Below the pieces are notes generated by a model that did no database searches, was not told the origin of the DNA, and saw only the letters and a list, made by a program, of their open reading frames with translations. Shown one piece after another: positions 55,062 through 62,804 of a DNA stretch of 64,000 bases. A program made the position numbers and the translations under genes. Source of the stretch: Sphingomonas sp. MA1305 (GTDB lineage Bacteria; Pseudomonadota; Alphaproteobacteria; Sphingomonadales; Sphingomonadaceae); the NCBI RefSeq assembly GCF_016107325.1, contig NZ_RCVT01000002.1:62001-126000 (forward strand), given 5' to 3'. How positions within the stretch are numbered: the first letter of the stretch is position 1; every line of letters begins with the position of its first letter.

Positions 55062-55388
55062 GTGACCACAGCAACGGGCGATCATTTTATCTATTCAAAA
55101 GGTGACTGGTTGATCGCAGCCATGACGCCAAAGGTGACCTGGCCCGCGTTGCCGGGTACCTATCTTGTATCCGCCAATATCGACGGGGAAGAACCTCATT
55201 TTTGGCGTTCAAACGTTCTCGGCTGGGCGATTTGCATGGATGGGCTGGTCCGCCCAATCATCATCGATCCTAACGGCCTCATGGAGACTTGGACGGTGCT
55301 GCATCCCGACGGCCGCGTTGAAAAGAGCAACGGCGATGAGTTCGAGGATACTGCCGCGTGGTTGGAGGTGGCAGTCCCCGGCAGGTGA
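55062..55388 (+). CDS. hypothetical protein, 108 residues
   Basis: A 108-residue frame from GTG 55062 (or from ATG 55122) with protein-like composition: WPALPGTYLVSANIDGEEPH, WAICMDGLVRPIIIDPNG, and TWTVLHPDGRVEKSNGDEFED. No signal peptide or membrane segment. It is followed at once by a 19-bp hairpin that may end transcription. I do not recognise a family. The divergent gap to the integrase (54942-55061) could hold both promoters. Confidence 0.5.
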   Translation: MTTATGDHFIYSKGDWLIAAMTPKVTWPALPGTYLVSANIDGEEPHFWRSNVLGWAICMDGLVRPIIIDPNGLMETWTVLHPDGRVEKSNGDEFEDTAAWLEVAVPGR

Positions 55389-55394
55389 TAATGC

Positions 55395-55413
55395 GGCGGA
55401 GACATCCTCCGCC
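55395..55413. terminator. 19-bp hairpin element, copy 1 (possible terminator)
   Basis: GGCGGAGACATCCTCCGCC, stem of seven, extended by GCC pairs outside and followed by TTTA. Identical to copies at 55670 and 60878 but for the central base. Here it could act as a weak intrinsic terminator for the gene ending at 55388. Confidence 0.5.
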
Positions 55414-55427
55414 GCCTTTAAGCGACC

Positions 55428-55583
55428 TCAGATGAAGTGCTTCGGTCCTGGCAACGCATCAAGCGCTTCGGCGATCTGAGCTGCGACATGTGTCAGGTCG
55501 CTATCCTCGGCGAGCTTCAGGGCCTCCTGCAGCTTCAGCTCGAGCAGCTCGCGTTGATCAGAGTTATTGCCCGAGGTCACCAT
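55428..55583 (-). CDS. small acidic helical protein, 51 residues
   Basis: A 51-residue frame from ATG 55583 (MVTSGNNSDQRELLELKLQE) with two helices (LKLAEDSDLTHVAAQIAEAL) and the end GPKHFI. Heptad-like leucines suggest a coiled coil. A longer form starting at 55655 is possible. It may be a small conserved orphan; no family recognised. Confidence 0.5.
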   Translation of the reverse strand: MVTSGNNSDQRELLELKLQEALKLAEDSDLTHVAAQIAEALDALPGPKHFI

Positions 55584-55669
55584 CGCTGATCCCTCATATT
55601 GAGACCAGCGCATATGCAATGGTGCAGAACGACCAGAAATAAAAAGTCGCATCAAATCGGGCCACCCAC

Positions 55670-55688
55670 GGCGGAGACGTCCTCCGCC
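55670..55688. repeat. 19-bp hairpin element, copy 2
   Basis: GGCGGAGACGTCCTCCGCC, the same element as 55395 and 60878. No T-run. Confidence 0.7.
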
Positions 55689-55751
55689 CTCCCCTCGCTT
55701 TTCAGCCGCTCATCAGCTGCTGGGTACCCGCTCGCACTCGTCCGATACCCG

Positions 55752-55784
55752 ATGTCCGCTATCGCCCAATTGCGGACACTCCGC
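55752..55784. repeat. degenerate GTCCGCT...GCGGACA repeat, copy 1
   Basis: GTCCGCTATCGCCCAATTGC then GGACACTCCGC. An inverted pair GTCCGC/GCGGAC around TCGCCCAA. Related copies occur at 56225, 59480 and 60469. I associate such elements with sphingomonad intergenic regions. Confidence 0.55.
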
Positions 55785-55793
55785 ACATCTGGA

Positions 55794-56201
55794 ATGTTCA
55801 CGCAGATGACGGATGCTGATCGCTGCTGGGGTCTTTCAAATCCCGGTCCTGACACACTCTATGTCTGGCTTGAGCCGTGGGCAGACGAAATTGAGGTTCC
55901 CGCTCGATCGGCTATCACCCTCGACCCATCAGGCGGGCCCGACGACTGCCCGCTGGGTCAGGTGGAGTGGTCCACCGATCACCTAGTCGTTTGGGCGACC
56001 GCCCAGAGGATAGCCGTTTCCGTAGATGGCGTGCTTCAGCGCTCTGTCTCAGCTTCGGTCCCTGCTCCTGTCGGCCTGACAAAGGGGATGCTTGGCATCA
56101 TGTTCGCGGATAGACCCGCGACACGCCTCGGTGGCGCTCCATTGGATTTGATTGGGCGACCATCTTGGTGGCAGCTGATAAAACGCCGTGTGGGCTTATA
56201 A
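55794..56201 (+). CDS. hypothetical protein, about 135 residues
   Basis: Reads well from ATG 55794 (or 55806): CWGLSNPGPDTLYVWLEPWA, ITLDPSGGPDDCPLGQVEWS, VWATAQRIAVSVDGVL, ending with a basic tail (WWQLIKRRVGL). The frame is open further upstream but runs through a repeat (55752). Beta-rich, no signal peptide. Unrecognised. Confidence 0.55.
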   Translation: MFTQMTDADRCWGLSNPGPDTLYVWLEPWADEIEVPARSAITLDPSGGPDDCPLGQVEWSTDHLVVWATAQRIAVSVDGVLQRSVSASVPAPVGLTKGMLGIMFADRPATRLGGAPLDLIGRPSWWQLIKRRVGL

Positions 56202-56224
56202 AAGGACGGGCGGGGGATGGCCTT

Positions 56225-56262
56225 AAACGTCCGCTTTATCCGAGAGGCGGACATTCCGCTTG
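56225..56262. repeat. degenerate GTCCGCT...GCGGACA repeat, copy 2
   Basis: AAACGTCCGCTTTATCCGAG then AGGCGGACATTCCGCTTGCG. It lies right after the stop of the gene ending at 56201; the arms CGTCCGC and GCGGACA could fold. Confidence 0.6.
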
Positions 56263-56385
56263 CGCCCATCTCTTGCCGTTCCGGCGTCGCCATCGATCTC
56301 GCAAAAGTTGTCGCCCGTTCAGAGGCCTATCGAAGGAGTCACGAGATTCATACGTTCGCTTAAAACATCCCGCTTCCTCGCGTCG

Positions 56386-56823
56386 CTAATTGTTTGACGA
56401 TCTGCTGGTTTTTAATGGAAAGGCCGTATAAGGAAGATCGTCTCGATCGTAACGGTAGTATGTCCGCCCTCTACGATCATGGTAAAATGATAACGAGTAG
56501 GGCTTTTCGTCCTTTCTAGTTACGTAATTGTGATAAGTAATTACGATTTTGTTTGAAAGCACTTCATATCTACCATTGGCGTTCCCCCATCCACCATACC
56601 TGGTGGCGCGCCCGTCCGGGTAGAAGCACAGTGGACCGGCGTCGGCGGGATATGTCCCCTCGTCCAGGCATCCGTTCGCCAGTTTTCTGACATCATCCGC
56701 TTTCATCGGAATGAGACGAGCCACCGAGACGCTGTCATAACGCCCCTTTGCTGCTGGCCTTGGCTGCGGAGAAGTCATGTTTTGCGACGCTGGAACGATG
56801 ATGACTGCGGCCAACAACAACAT
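56386..56823 (-). CDS. exported hypothetical protein, 145 residues
   Basis: A short hydrophobic N-terminus (MLLLAAVIIVPASQ) looks like a signal peptide. The body has GCLDEGTYPADAGPLCFYPD with two Cys that could pair, GGWGNANGRYEV and SLSFYHDRRGRTYYRYDRDD, suggesting a small beta-barrel lipocalin-like fold, which is a guess. Lower GC than the core genome. From 56824 to 57099 there is no gene; a C10 run lies at 56899-56908. Confidence 0.6.
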   Translation of the reverse strand: MLLLAAVIIVPASQNMTSPQPRPAAKGRYDSVSVARLIPMKADDVRKLANGCLDEGTYPADAGPLCFYPDGRATRYGGWGNANGRYEVLSNKIVITYHNYVTRKDEKPYSLSFYHDRRGRTYYRYDRDDLPYTAFPLKTSRSSNN

Positions 56824-57099
56824 GTATTTCTCCTGCTACCCTCACCAACGTAAGCAGCGCGAACCCCTCAATTTGCTTCAAATGCGGACTGACCGCTACC
56901 CCCCCCCCAAATGGGACATCCCCACTGCAGCGATTGCCCGCCGCGCCCGTGTATGTGCTACGCCGATTGGTGCGCTTGATACCCTTTCAAAAGACACTCG
57001 AAGCTTTCGGTTAACCATGCAGGTGAACCAGCTTCTAAGCTGTTAGCAGGCAAGGGGTTTTGGTTCGCGATAGGGAACGCGAACTGAAAAGGGGCTTGA

Positions 57100-59076
57100 A
57101 TGCTGAAGCGCACGCTAGCGTTGCTAGCCGCCGGTTGCTCGACCATGGCACTGGCTGGAGAGCCGGGCTGGACGATCAGTGAGGCGAGCGGCCCGGTCCG
57201 TATCGCCCATGCCGGCATCACCAAGGTGGCGGCGCGCGGAACCGCCGTCGCTGCTGGCGATGTCGTCACCACGGGGTCGGGCGCGCGCGCGGTGCTGGTC
57301 CGCGGCAGCGAATTTATGATGGTCGCCCCCGCTTCACAGCTGCGCTTGCCGGTCGAGGTACAGGCGAGCGGCCTGACTCAGGTGGTGCAGGACTTCGGCA
57401 ACGTCGTCTTCATGATCAAGAAGAAGCTGACACCGCATTTCGAGGTGAAAACACCTTATCTGGCCGCGGTCGTGAAGGGCACAACGTTCTCTGTAGGCGT
57501 CAGCCCGCAAGGGTCTTCGGTGCAGGTACTGGAGGGTGCAGTTGACGTCGCGACAGGCGATGGCGGCGCACACGATCTCCTGCGCCCCGGTATGGTGGCG
57601 CAGGTCGGATCGGCCAATGTTTTCCAGATGCAGATCCAGTCCGCCAATTCCCGGCGAACGATCGAATCTCCGGCAAAGCCCGCGACCGGCAGCACCGCGG
57701 GACCGGTGATCACCGCGCCCCCGGGGACTGAGACGTCAACCAAAGAGCAAGGCGTCCCGTCCGTCGCTCCCGCGGTTGGATCTGCGGCGTCGCCGGTCAC
57801 ATCGGTCGGCGTTACCACCGCGATCTTCGAAGCACCAGTTTCCCTGAGCAAGACGACGGGGGGCCTAGTTTCGGGCGAGCTTGGTCGAAACGCAGAGCTT
57901 GCAGAGGTCGCAACCGCAACCAAGATCGCGACGGAGGCGACTGTCACGACGACGAAGGCTGTTGAGGTTGCCCAAGCAACGGCGATTGCTGCCGCAAAGG
58001 AGCAGGAGGCAACTGCCGCAGCAGCCAAGCAGGCCGAAACTGCAGCCGCGGCAGCCGAAGCGAAGCGAGCCGCCGAGCAATCCAACCTTGATGCCGCCGC
58101 CGCGGCTCAGCGCGCGGCTGACGCCGCCAATGAGGCAGCGGCCGATAAGGCTCGCAGTGACGCTGCAAAAGCCGCCGCCGCTGCGCAGGCCGATGCAGCG
58201 GCGAGGGCTGCCGCTGACGCCGCGGCCGCCGCGGCAAAGGCCGAAGCTGACGCTGCTGCCAAAGCTGCCATGCAGGCTCAGGCTCAGGCAGAGGCCGCCC
58301 GCGCCGCCAAAGCTGCCGAGGACGCAGCCAAGGCATCAGCGCAAGCCGCCGCAGACAACGCCGCTAAAGCGGCTGCGGCCCAAGCGGCGCAGATGGAACG
58401 TGACGCGGCTGCCGCTGCCACGCGCGCTGCTGCTGAGGCGGCACAGGCTGCTGCGGACAAGGCCGCGAGGGATGCCGCCACCGCAGCCGCAGCTAGCGAT
58501 AGTGACAAGGCTGCAAAGGACGCTGCGGCCGCAGCTGCATCGGCAGCGCAAGCACAGGCCGATGCCTTGGCCAAAAGCGCAGCACAGGCGGCTGCCGACG
58601 CTGATGCAGCACGCGCCGCCAAAGCCGCTCAGGATGCAGCCAAGGCAGCGGCAGATGACGCTTCGCAGGCCGCGGCCGCGCAGGCTGCCAAAGCCGCGCA
58701 AGATGCTGCCGCGGCCGCAAATCGCGCCGCCGATCAGGCTGCCCAAGCTGCGGCCGACAAAGCTGCGAAGGATGCAGCCAAGGCGGCATCAGACGCGGAT
58801 GCCCAAAAGGCGGCGAATGACGCGGCAAAGGCCGCTGCCGATGCGGACAAGCTTGCAAAAGACAAAGCAGCCGCGGATGCCGAAAAGGCAGCCAAGGATG
58901 CGGCCAAAGATGCCGCTAAGGCCGCCGCCGATGCTGCAAAGCAGCAGGAGGATGCTGCTAAGGCAGCTCAAAAGGCGGCAGAGGATATAGCTAAGGCCGC
59001 AGCAGATGCCGCAGCCAAGGCAGTCAAGGACGTCACCAAGGCTTCCGACGACATCCTCAAGAAGCTGAAGCTGTAA
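57100..59076 (+). CDS. FecR-domain periplasmic protein with long Ala-rich coiled tail
   Basis: A 658-residue protein. Signal peptide MLKRTLALLAAGCSTMALAG (a lipobox at LAAGC is possible but the Cys is early). A FecR domain follows (about 20-180): GDVVTTGSGARAVLVRGSEF, YLAAVVKGTTFSVGV and VQVLEGAVDV. A proline/threonine linker leads to about 390 residues made almost wholly of Ala, Lys, Asp and Gln (KAAADAAAKA-like 11-mer patterns), predicted to form a long helix or coiled coil as in TolA or LEA-like proteins. It may span the periplasm. A PilZ-like gene follows after 7 bp. Confidence 0.85.
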   Translation: MLKRTLALLAAGCSTMALAGEPGWTISEASGPVRIAHAGITKVAARGTAVAAGDVVTTGSGARAVLVRGSEFMMVAPASQLRLPVEVQASGLTQVVQDFGNVVFMIKKKLTPHFEVKTPYLAAVVKGTTFSVGVSPQGSSVQVLEGAVDVATGDGGAHDLLRPGMVAQVGSANVFQMQIQSANSRRTIESPAKPATGSTAGPVITAPPGTETSTKEQGVPSVAPAVGSAASPVTSVGVTTAIFEAPVSLSKTTGGLVSGELGRNAELAEVATATKIATEATVTTTKAVEVAQATAIAAAKEQEATAAAAKQAETAAAAAEAKRAAEQSNLDAAAAAQRAADAANEAAADKARSDAAKAAAAAQADAAARAAADAAAAAAKAEADAAAKAAMQAQAQAEAARAAKAAEDAAKASAQAAADNAAKAAAAQAAQMERDAAAAATRAAAEAAQAAADKAARDAATAAAASDSDKAAKDAAAAAASAAQAQADALAKSAAQAAADADAARAAKAAQDAAKAAADDASQAAAAQAAKAAQDAAAAANRAADQAAQAAADKAAKDAAKAASDADAQKAANDAAKAAADADKLAKDKAAADAEKAAKDAAKDAAKAAADAAKQQEDAAKAAQKAAEDIAKAAADAAAKAVKDVTKASDDILKKLKL

Positions 59077-59083
59077 GCCTGTC

Positions 59084-59392
59084 ATGCGTGGCGCCGCACA
59101 ATCCTCCCGCAACGCTGCCGGTGATCAACGTGAGGTACGGCGGAACAAGGTCTTTAGCCCGGCGCAATTGATTGTCGATGGTGTCTCGCACCGCGCGCAC
59201 GTGCTGAATGTGTCTGCCCACGGCGCACGCATTCATACGGCGATAGCACCGCAGGTCGGCCAACCGGCAGACCTATACCTTTCTGACGATCCATACAGGG
59301 CCTTGGTAATTTGGTCGCATGGTGTCCATTCCGGCCTTCGCTTTGAACCGCCGCTTACGGCGGATCAGGTGCACCGAATCTTTGAGGCCTGA
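59084..59392 (+). CDS. PilZ-like domain protein
   Basis: A 102-residue protein with the two c-di-GMP-binding features of PilZ: REVRR near residue 16 (R-x-x-x-R) and NVSAHGARIHT at about 43 (N/D-x-S-x-x-G). Beta-barrel-like strands follow (LVIWSHGVHSGLRFEPP). It is 7 bp after the FecR/Ala-rich gene and probably cotranscribed. Binding to c-di-GMP is inferred from motifs only. Confidence 0.75.
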   Translation: MRGAAQSSRNAAGDQREVRRNKVFSPAQLIVDGVSHRAHVLNVSAHGARIHTAIAPQVGQPADLYLSDDPYRALVIWSHGVHSGLRFEPPLTADQVHRIFEA

Positions 59393-59479
59393 CCATACTG
59401 AGGCGGGGTCCCTTCGCGGCCGCCTGACGATGCTTATGTTGCAAAGGGCGCGCTCCCCTATTGGGAACCGCTTTATACT

Positions 59480-59512
59480 CGTCCGCTTTCGCCCAATAGC
59501 AGACATTGCGCT
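59480..59512. repeat. degenerate GTCCGCT...GCAGACA repeat, copy 3
   Basis: CGTCCGCTTTCGCCCAATAG then CAGACATTGCGCTC. Same family as 55752. The surrounding gap 59393-59642 holds nothing else that I can support. Confidence 0.55.
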
Positions 59513-59642
59513 CCCGCCGCCTACCCGCAGCCAAGTCGCCTACCAATCGATGACTGTGGACAAAGCATATTTGACTAAAAGATTCGCGGCCTGCGTGAAC
59601 TGTATCGACCGAATGATCTACCATTGCACACGAGCGTTCAAC

Positions 59643-60227
59643 TCATCTTCCTTCTACCCGGATATCTACCATTATGGATTGGGCGACATTACGGACCGTT
59701 TCGTCACTGACCCGGTAAATTTGGATAATGGGATCGCCTGCTTTTTTGCTGTAAAGCACTCTTGGACATATATTCGCCAGCATCACATCGCGAGGTTGAT
59801 CCCCTTGGCTGAGCGGCGGAACATCGTATCTGCAGGGTAATACCGCGTGTGCGCCCCTAAGCTCGGCGATTGCGTTGAGCGCTTCAGCTGAATTGCGAGG
59901 ATGAGAGGTTACCCTGCCTTCAAACAGCTTAAACGGGATGAATGAAGGTTCATCATTTCCATGGAGAAGCCCTCTTGGGCTTATGATGAGTATTCCTCGT
60001 GATCCAAGGTCAAGCTTAAAGGACGAGGCCTTGAAGCTTGTATTGGGGCTTGGTGTCAGCTTCACGAGTGCGGCTCGGCCCTCCGTTCGCCAAAGAGCGC
60101 TTGCACTGCTCGTCTTGCCATCGGACTTAGCTGTCACCGTGACACGAAACTGCGTGCTTCCGAAACGTTCCCCTGAACAGGCAGCGAGGGCCATAGCGAC
60201 AGGGATGATCCACAACGTCCAATTCAT
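59643..60227 (-). CDS. lipoprotein of unknown function
   Basis: A 194-residue protein from ATG 60227, with a lipoprotein signal MNWTLWIIPVAMALAACSGE (lipobox LAAC). The mature part is beta-rich (FRVTVTAKSDGKTSSASALW, FKLDLGSRGILIISPRGL) with a single later Cys pair (VLPCRYD, ANICPRVL). No family recognised. The frame extends upstream to 60302, but the lipobox fixes the start. Confidence 0.72.
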   Translation of the reverse strand: MNWTLWIIPVAMALAACSGERFGSTQFRVTVTAKSDGKTSSASALWRTEGRAALVKLTPSPNTSFKASSFKLDLGSRGILIISPRGLLHGNDEPSFIPFKLFEGRVTSHPRNSAEALNAIAELRGAHAVLPCRYDVPPLSQGDQPRDVMLANICPRVLYSKKAGDPIIQIYRVSDETVRNVAQSIMVDIRVEGR

Positions 60228-60565
60228 AGGCGCGTAATCTTGCCCGACGCTCAGCTGGCAACTCGTTCTGATCCAACCGCGCCAGGAGTGTCGCTCGTGC
60301 ACCTTGCCCCCTTGCCAGTCGCGGCTTAGCCAATTCCCGCAAATTGGTGCATTGATATTTTATCGCTGCACCACGCCCCTACGGTTGCGGGCTATTCGCG
60401 ATGCGCTCGCATGGCAGATATCGTATGATCGAACCGTTGGGATACAAGGTTTTTTATGTGACCGGTCGTAAACGTCCGGCCCCCCCCCAAAAGCGGCCGT
60501 TCCGCTTCCACCCCACAAGTGGACGTTAAGACCGTCCTGTCCGCCTCCCAGCTTCGGTCGTTCGT
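60228..60565. other. gene-poor gap with degenerate repeat copy 4
   Basis: No trustworthy gene. At 60469-60530 lies a degenerate GTCCGC repeat (TAAACGTCCGGC, a C9 run at 60480-60488, AAAAGCGGCCGTTCCGCTT, and AGTGGACGTTAAG). The rest is AT-richer than the core genome. Confidence 0.5.
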
Positions 60566-60760
60566 TCATGCTTTAAAGATTAAAATTAGACCGCCGATAA
60601 GTATAAGTATTGTAAATGCCATTGCGCATCCGAATAATGCCGGATTTTTGGATTTTTCAACTGAAAAATTACCTAGCGATGCCTCACCAGTCACACATCC
60701 ATATATAATAACGATCGCCGAAATCGCTACTATCACTACTCCTCTAGTATTTAATGTCAT
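60566..60760 (-). CDS. small two-helix membrane protein
   Basis: A 64-residue protein with two hydrophobic helices (GVVIVAISAIVIIYGCV and GCAMAFTILILIGGLILIF) joined by a short polar loop (EASLGNFSVEKSKNP). Low GC and isoleucine-rich, unlike its surroundings, which suggests recent transfer. Function unknown; small two-helix proteins on islands include toxins and superinfection factors, but nothing here decides. Confidence 0.55.
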   Translation of the reverse strand: MTLNTRGVVIVAISAIVIIYGCVTGEASLGNFSVEKSKNPALFGCAMAFTILILIGGLILIFKA

Positions 60761-60877
60761 TTAGGAATCCTTACGGGCGGTCGTATGCAAAATCAGAATT
60801 ACCATTAATCGTTTAGTCAAAGAAATCATCAACGGCATTCGTTAGCGACTTCGATGATCCTGGCGCATCGAATCGGC

Positions 60878-60896
60878 GGCGGAGACCTCCTCCGCC
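60878..60896. repeat. 19-bp hairpin element, copy 3
   Basis: GGCGGAGACCTCCTCCGCC, as at 55395 and 55670. Confidence 0.7.
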
Positions 60897-60911
60897 CTGC
60901 GCACGCGTTTC

Positions 60912-60949
60912 TGCGGCTTTGCGGCTTTGCGGCTTTGCGGCTTTGCGGC
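60912..60949. repeat. 8-bp tandem repeat
   Basis: Four full copies of TGCGGCTT plus a partial fifth, in a 269-bp non-coding gap (60761-61029). Not in a gene, so it is not a coding phase switch. Confidence 0.85.
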
Positions 60950-61029
60950 GCGTCGATACCCGGTCGATCGCGCCGCGATACCCGCAAATCCTCGTGCTAT
61001 GACTCGGAACACCGTTGTCGCCGGCCATG

Positions 61030-61878
61030 CTAGGCCTTGAAGCCCACCGCGAGGATCATGGTGTTGCCATAGTCGTCGGACTTGATGTGGTAGGTATCGC
61101 TGGCGGTGGTGGTGATCCAGTACCAGCCGTCGCCCATGTCGCGGGCGAGCGTGTAGCCCGTCGGCAGCGTGCAGTCGGCGGTGCCGTTGTAATACAGGAT
61201 GACCGCCAGACCCGACGTCGGGATGGCGATCGCCTGGCCGACTGCCTGGTCGTCGTCGCCGCGGTACTGGTAGCCGAGCGAGGCCGTGCCGACGATCGGA
61301 TTACCGGCCGCAGCGTTCGTGATCGCACCGGCGTGCATGATCGCAGCGTTGAACGCCTTGTCCGGATTGCCGGTGGTCACCTTCACGTCATAGCTGCCGG
61401 CAGCGAGCACCGCCGCGCCGAGCGCCACCAGGCGCCCGCCATCGCTGATCACGACCTGGGCCGCCGCTCCGTTCATCTGGACGCTGAAGGGTGCCTGCCC
61501 GCCGTTCATTTCGAGCAGCACCAGCGGGCGGCCTGCCGGGAACGGCACCGCGGTATAGGTATGGGCCGTGTCGAAGTTGTGGTTCGACGTGAAGGGAACC
61601 GACGACGTCGCCAGCGTCACCTGATTGCCGGCGGCCGCCTGCGTCGTCAGCGTCCAGGTGTCGGACGTCGCGCCGAACGACAGCACAACGTCGGTCGCGG
61701 TGCCGCTGGTCGCGGCCGTGGTCGCCCGCAGCCGGGCGGCATCGCCGTTGACCATGCCGGCGACGTTGGCCGCGCCGAAGGCGCCCTGCCGCGCCTGCAT
61801 CGTGCCGCCGGCGACGGAGGCGGTGACGGTGACGGTCACCGCCGGACCGAGGCCTTGATCGTGGTCAGCCACCACCAC
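61030..61878 (-). CDS. phage-like beta-rich structural protein, unassigned
   Basis: A 282-residue frame from GTG 61878, or 256 residues from ATG 61800. Sequence is rich in Gly, Ala and Thr with alternating strands (VTVTVTASVAGGT, TDVVLSFGATSDTWTLTTQA, GYTLARDMGDGWYWITTTAS). No signal peptide. It looks like phage tail or decoration proteins, without a recognised family. The first form overlaps the upstream gene by 43 bp; the second does not. Confidence 0.6.
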   Translation of the reverse strand: MVVADHDQGLGPAVTVTVTASVAGGTMQARQGAFGAANVAGMVNGDAARLRATTAATSGTATDVVLSFGATSDTWTLTTQAAAGNQVTLATSSVPFTSNHNFDTAHTYTAVPFPAGRPLVLLEMNGGQAPFSVQMNGAAAQVVISDGGRLVALGAAVLAAGSYDVKVTTGNPDKAFNAAIMHAGAITNAAAGNPIVGTASLGYQYRGDDDQAVGQAIAIPTSGLAVILYYNGTADCTLPTGYTLARDMGDGWYWITTTASDTYHIKSDDYGNTMILAVGFKA

Positions 61879-62336
61879 AGAGTATATTCGCCGAGGCCAG
61901 AGCCCAGCAGCGCGATATCGACGTCGCCCCCGCCGCTGCCGCCACCGGTGCGTGTCTCCCAGCTCGCTGTCCGCACCGGGGCGTCGGCCGTCACCGCACG
62001 AGAGGTGGTCGCGATCCTGTCGGCGGCGGCAAGCTGGTCGGCGTCGATCGCGCGCGAGGCGTAGAGGCGGGCGATCGCGCCCGATCGGTGCTGCCGGCGC
62101 TCAAGCTGCGCGATCGTCTCGCACGTGCCCTGTCGACCACCATAGGCTTCGATCAGCTGGACGCGCTCCTCGACGCCGGGCAGCAGCTCCCTGCCCTGAG
62201 CGCAGAGGCGCGCCTTCTCCGCGCGCCATTCCTGCTTGGACAGACCCTTCGGCTTCGGCCCGACGGTCGGCGCCGGCCTCGGTCGGCCGAGCACGAGGTT
62301 TTGGATGCGCTGCGCCTCGCGCTCGCTGGTCTGCAT
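61836..62336 (-). CDS. phage-associated hypothetical protein, 166 residues
   Basis: A 166-residue protein with a charged N-terminus (TSEREAQRIQNLVLGRPRPA, SKQEWRAEKARLCAQGRE), then ERRQHRSGAIARLYASRAID and DADQLAAADRIATTSRA. I recall similar AxDADQLxAAxxI proteins in sphingomonad prophages, without function. The C-terminal EYTLWWWLTTIKASVRR is unusual, with three Trp in a row. It follows the HTH gene by 15 bp, so they form an operon. Confidence 0.6.
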   Translation of the reverse strand: MQTSEREAQRIQNLVLGRPRPAPTVGPKPKGLSKQEWRAEKARLCAQGRELLPGVEERVQLIEAYGGRQGTCETIAQLERRQHRSGAIARLYASRAIDADQLAAADRIATTSRAVTADAPVRTASWETRTGGGSGGGDVDIALLGSGLGEYTLWWWLTTIKASVRR

Positions 62337-62351
62337 GATCGTGGGTCCGGA

Positions 62352-62738
62352 CTAGTCGACGTCCGGGAGATGCTCGAATGGCGGCAGCATCGGTAGCCGC
62401 TCATGTGTGCGGGGTTGCTCGAGGTCGCCGAGCGGGACGGCATCAGCCCAGCCGAGGCGGTTGAGCACCTCGACCAGGATGTTGCGCGATCCCGAAACGT
62501 CACGGACGCGGAAGCTTCGCTGCTTGCCCAGGGGGCGTTCAACCAGGCCTTCGTCGATCAGCTGGTCGACCAGCTCGCGCGTTCGCGTTTTGAGAATGCC
62601 GAGCTGGTCGGCGATCTCGTCGTAGCTGGGGCTGGTCCCCGTCTGGACGATCCGCTCGATGATGTACGCCAGCGCTTCGTATCGCCGCGAGATTCCCGCA
62701 ACGGCCCCCTGCATTCCCATCCATGACACCCCTGTCAT
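62352..62738 (-). CDS. LexA-type winged-helix regulator
   Basis: About 120-128 residues, starting at ATG 62738, 62720 or 62714. The DNA-binding part (RYEALAYIIERIVQTGTSPS, YDEIADQLGILKTRTRELVD, EGLVERPLGKQRSFRVRD) matches the LexA N-terminal winged helix. There is no LexA peptidase domain, so it cannot self-cleave in the classical way. A perfect palindrome (62721-62740) covers the start region, suggesting autorepression. Starts 62720 or 62714 leave that site upstream of the coding part. Confidence 0.75.
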   Translation of the reverse strand: MTGVSWMGMQGAVAGISRRYEALAYIIERIVQTGTSPSYDEIADQLGILKTRTRELVDQLIDEGLVERPLGKQRSFRVRDVSGSRNILVEVLNRLGWADAVPLGDLEQPRTHERLPMLPPFEHLPDVD

Positions 62739-62740
62739 GG
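62721..62740. promoter_or_regulatory. perfect palindromic operator at start of the LexA-type gene
   Basis: CCATGACA-CCCC-TGTCATGG, eight perfect pairs. It overlaps the first possible ATG and lies immediately before the other two. Confidence 0.6.
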
Positions 62741-62804
62741 ATTATGGGTCAAATCACAACATGACGCTAGCACTCCTTCTCAGCAACTCGTAACGACGAG
62801 CATC

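Noticed and set aside
57881..58990. 369-codon plus-strand frame rich in Arg and Pro inside the FecR/Ala-rich gene
   Set aside because: It is the shifted frame of the Ala-codon repeat; low complexity only.
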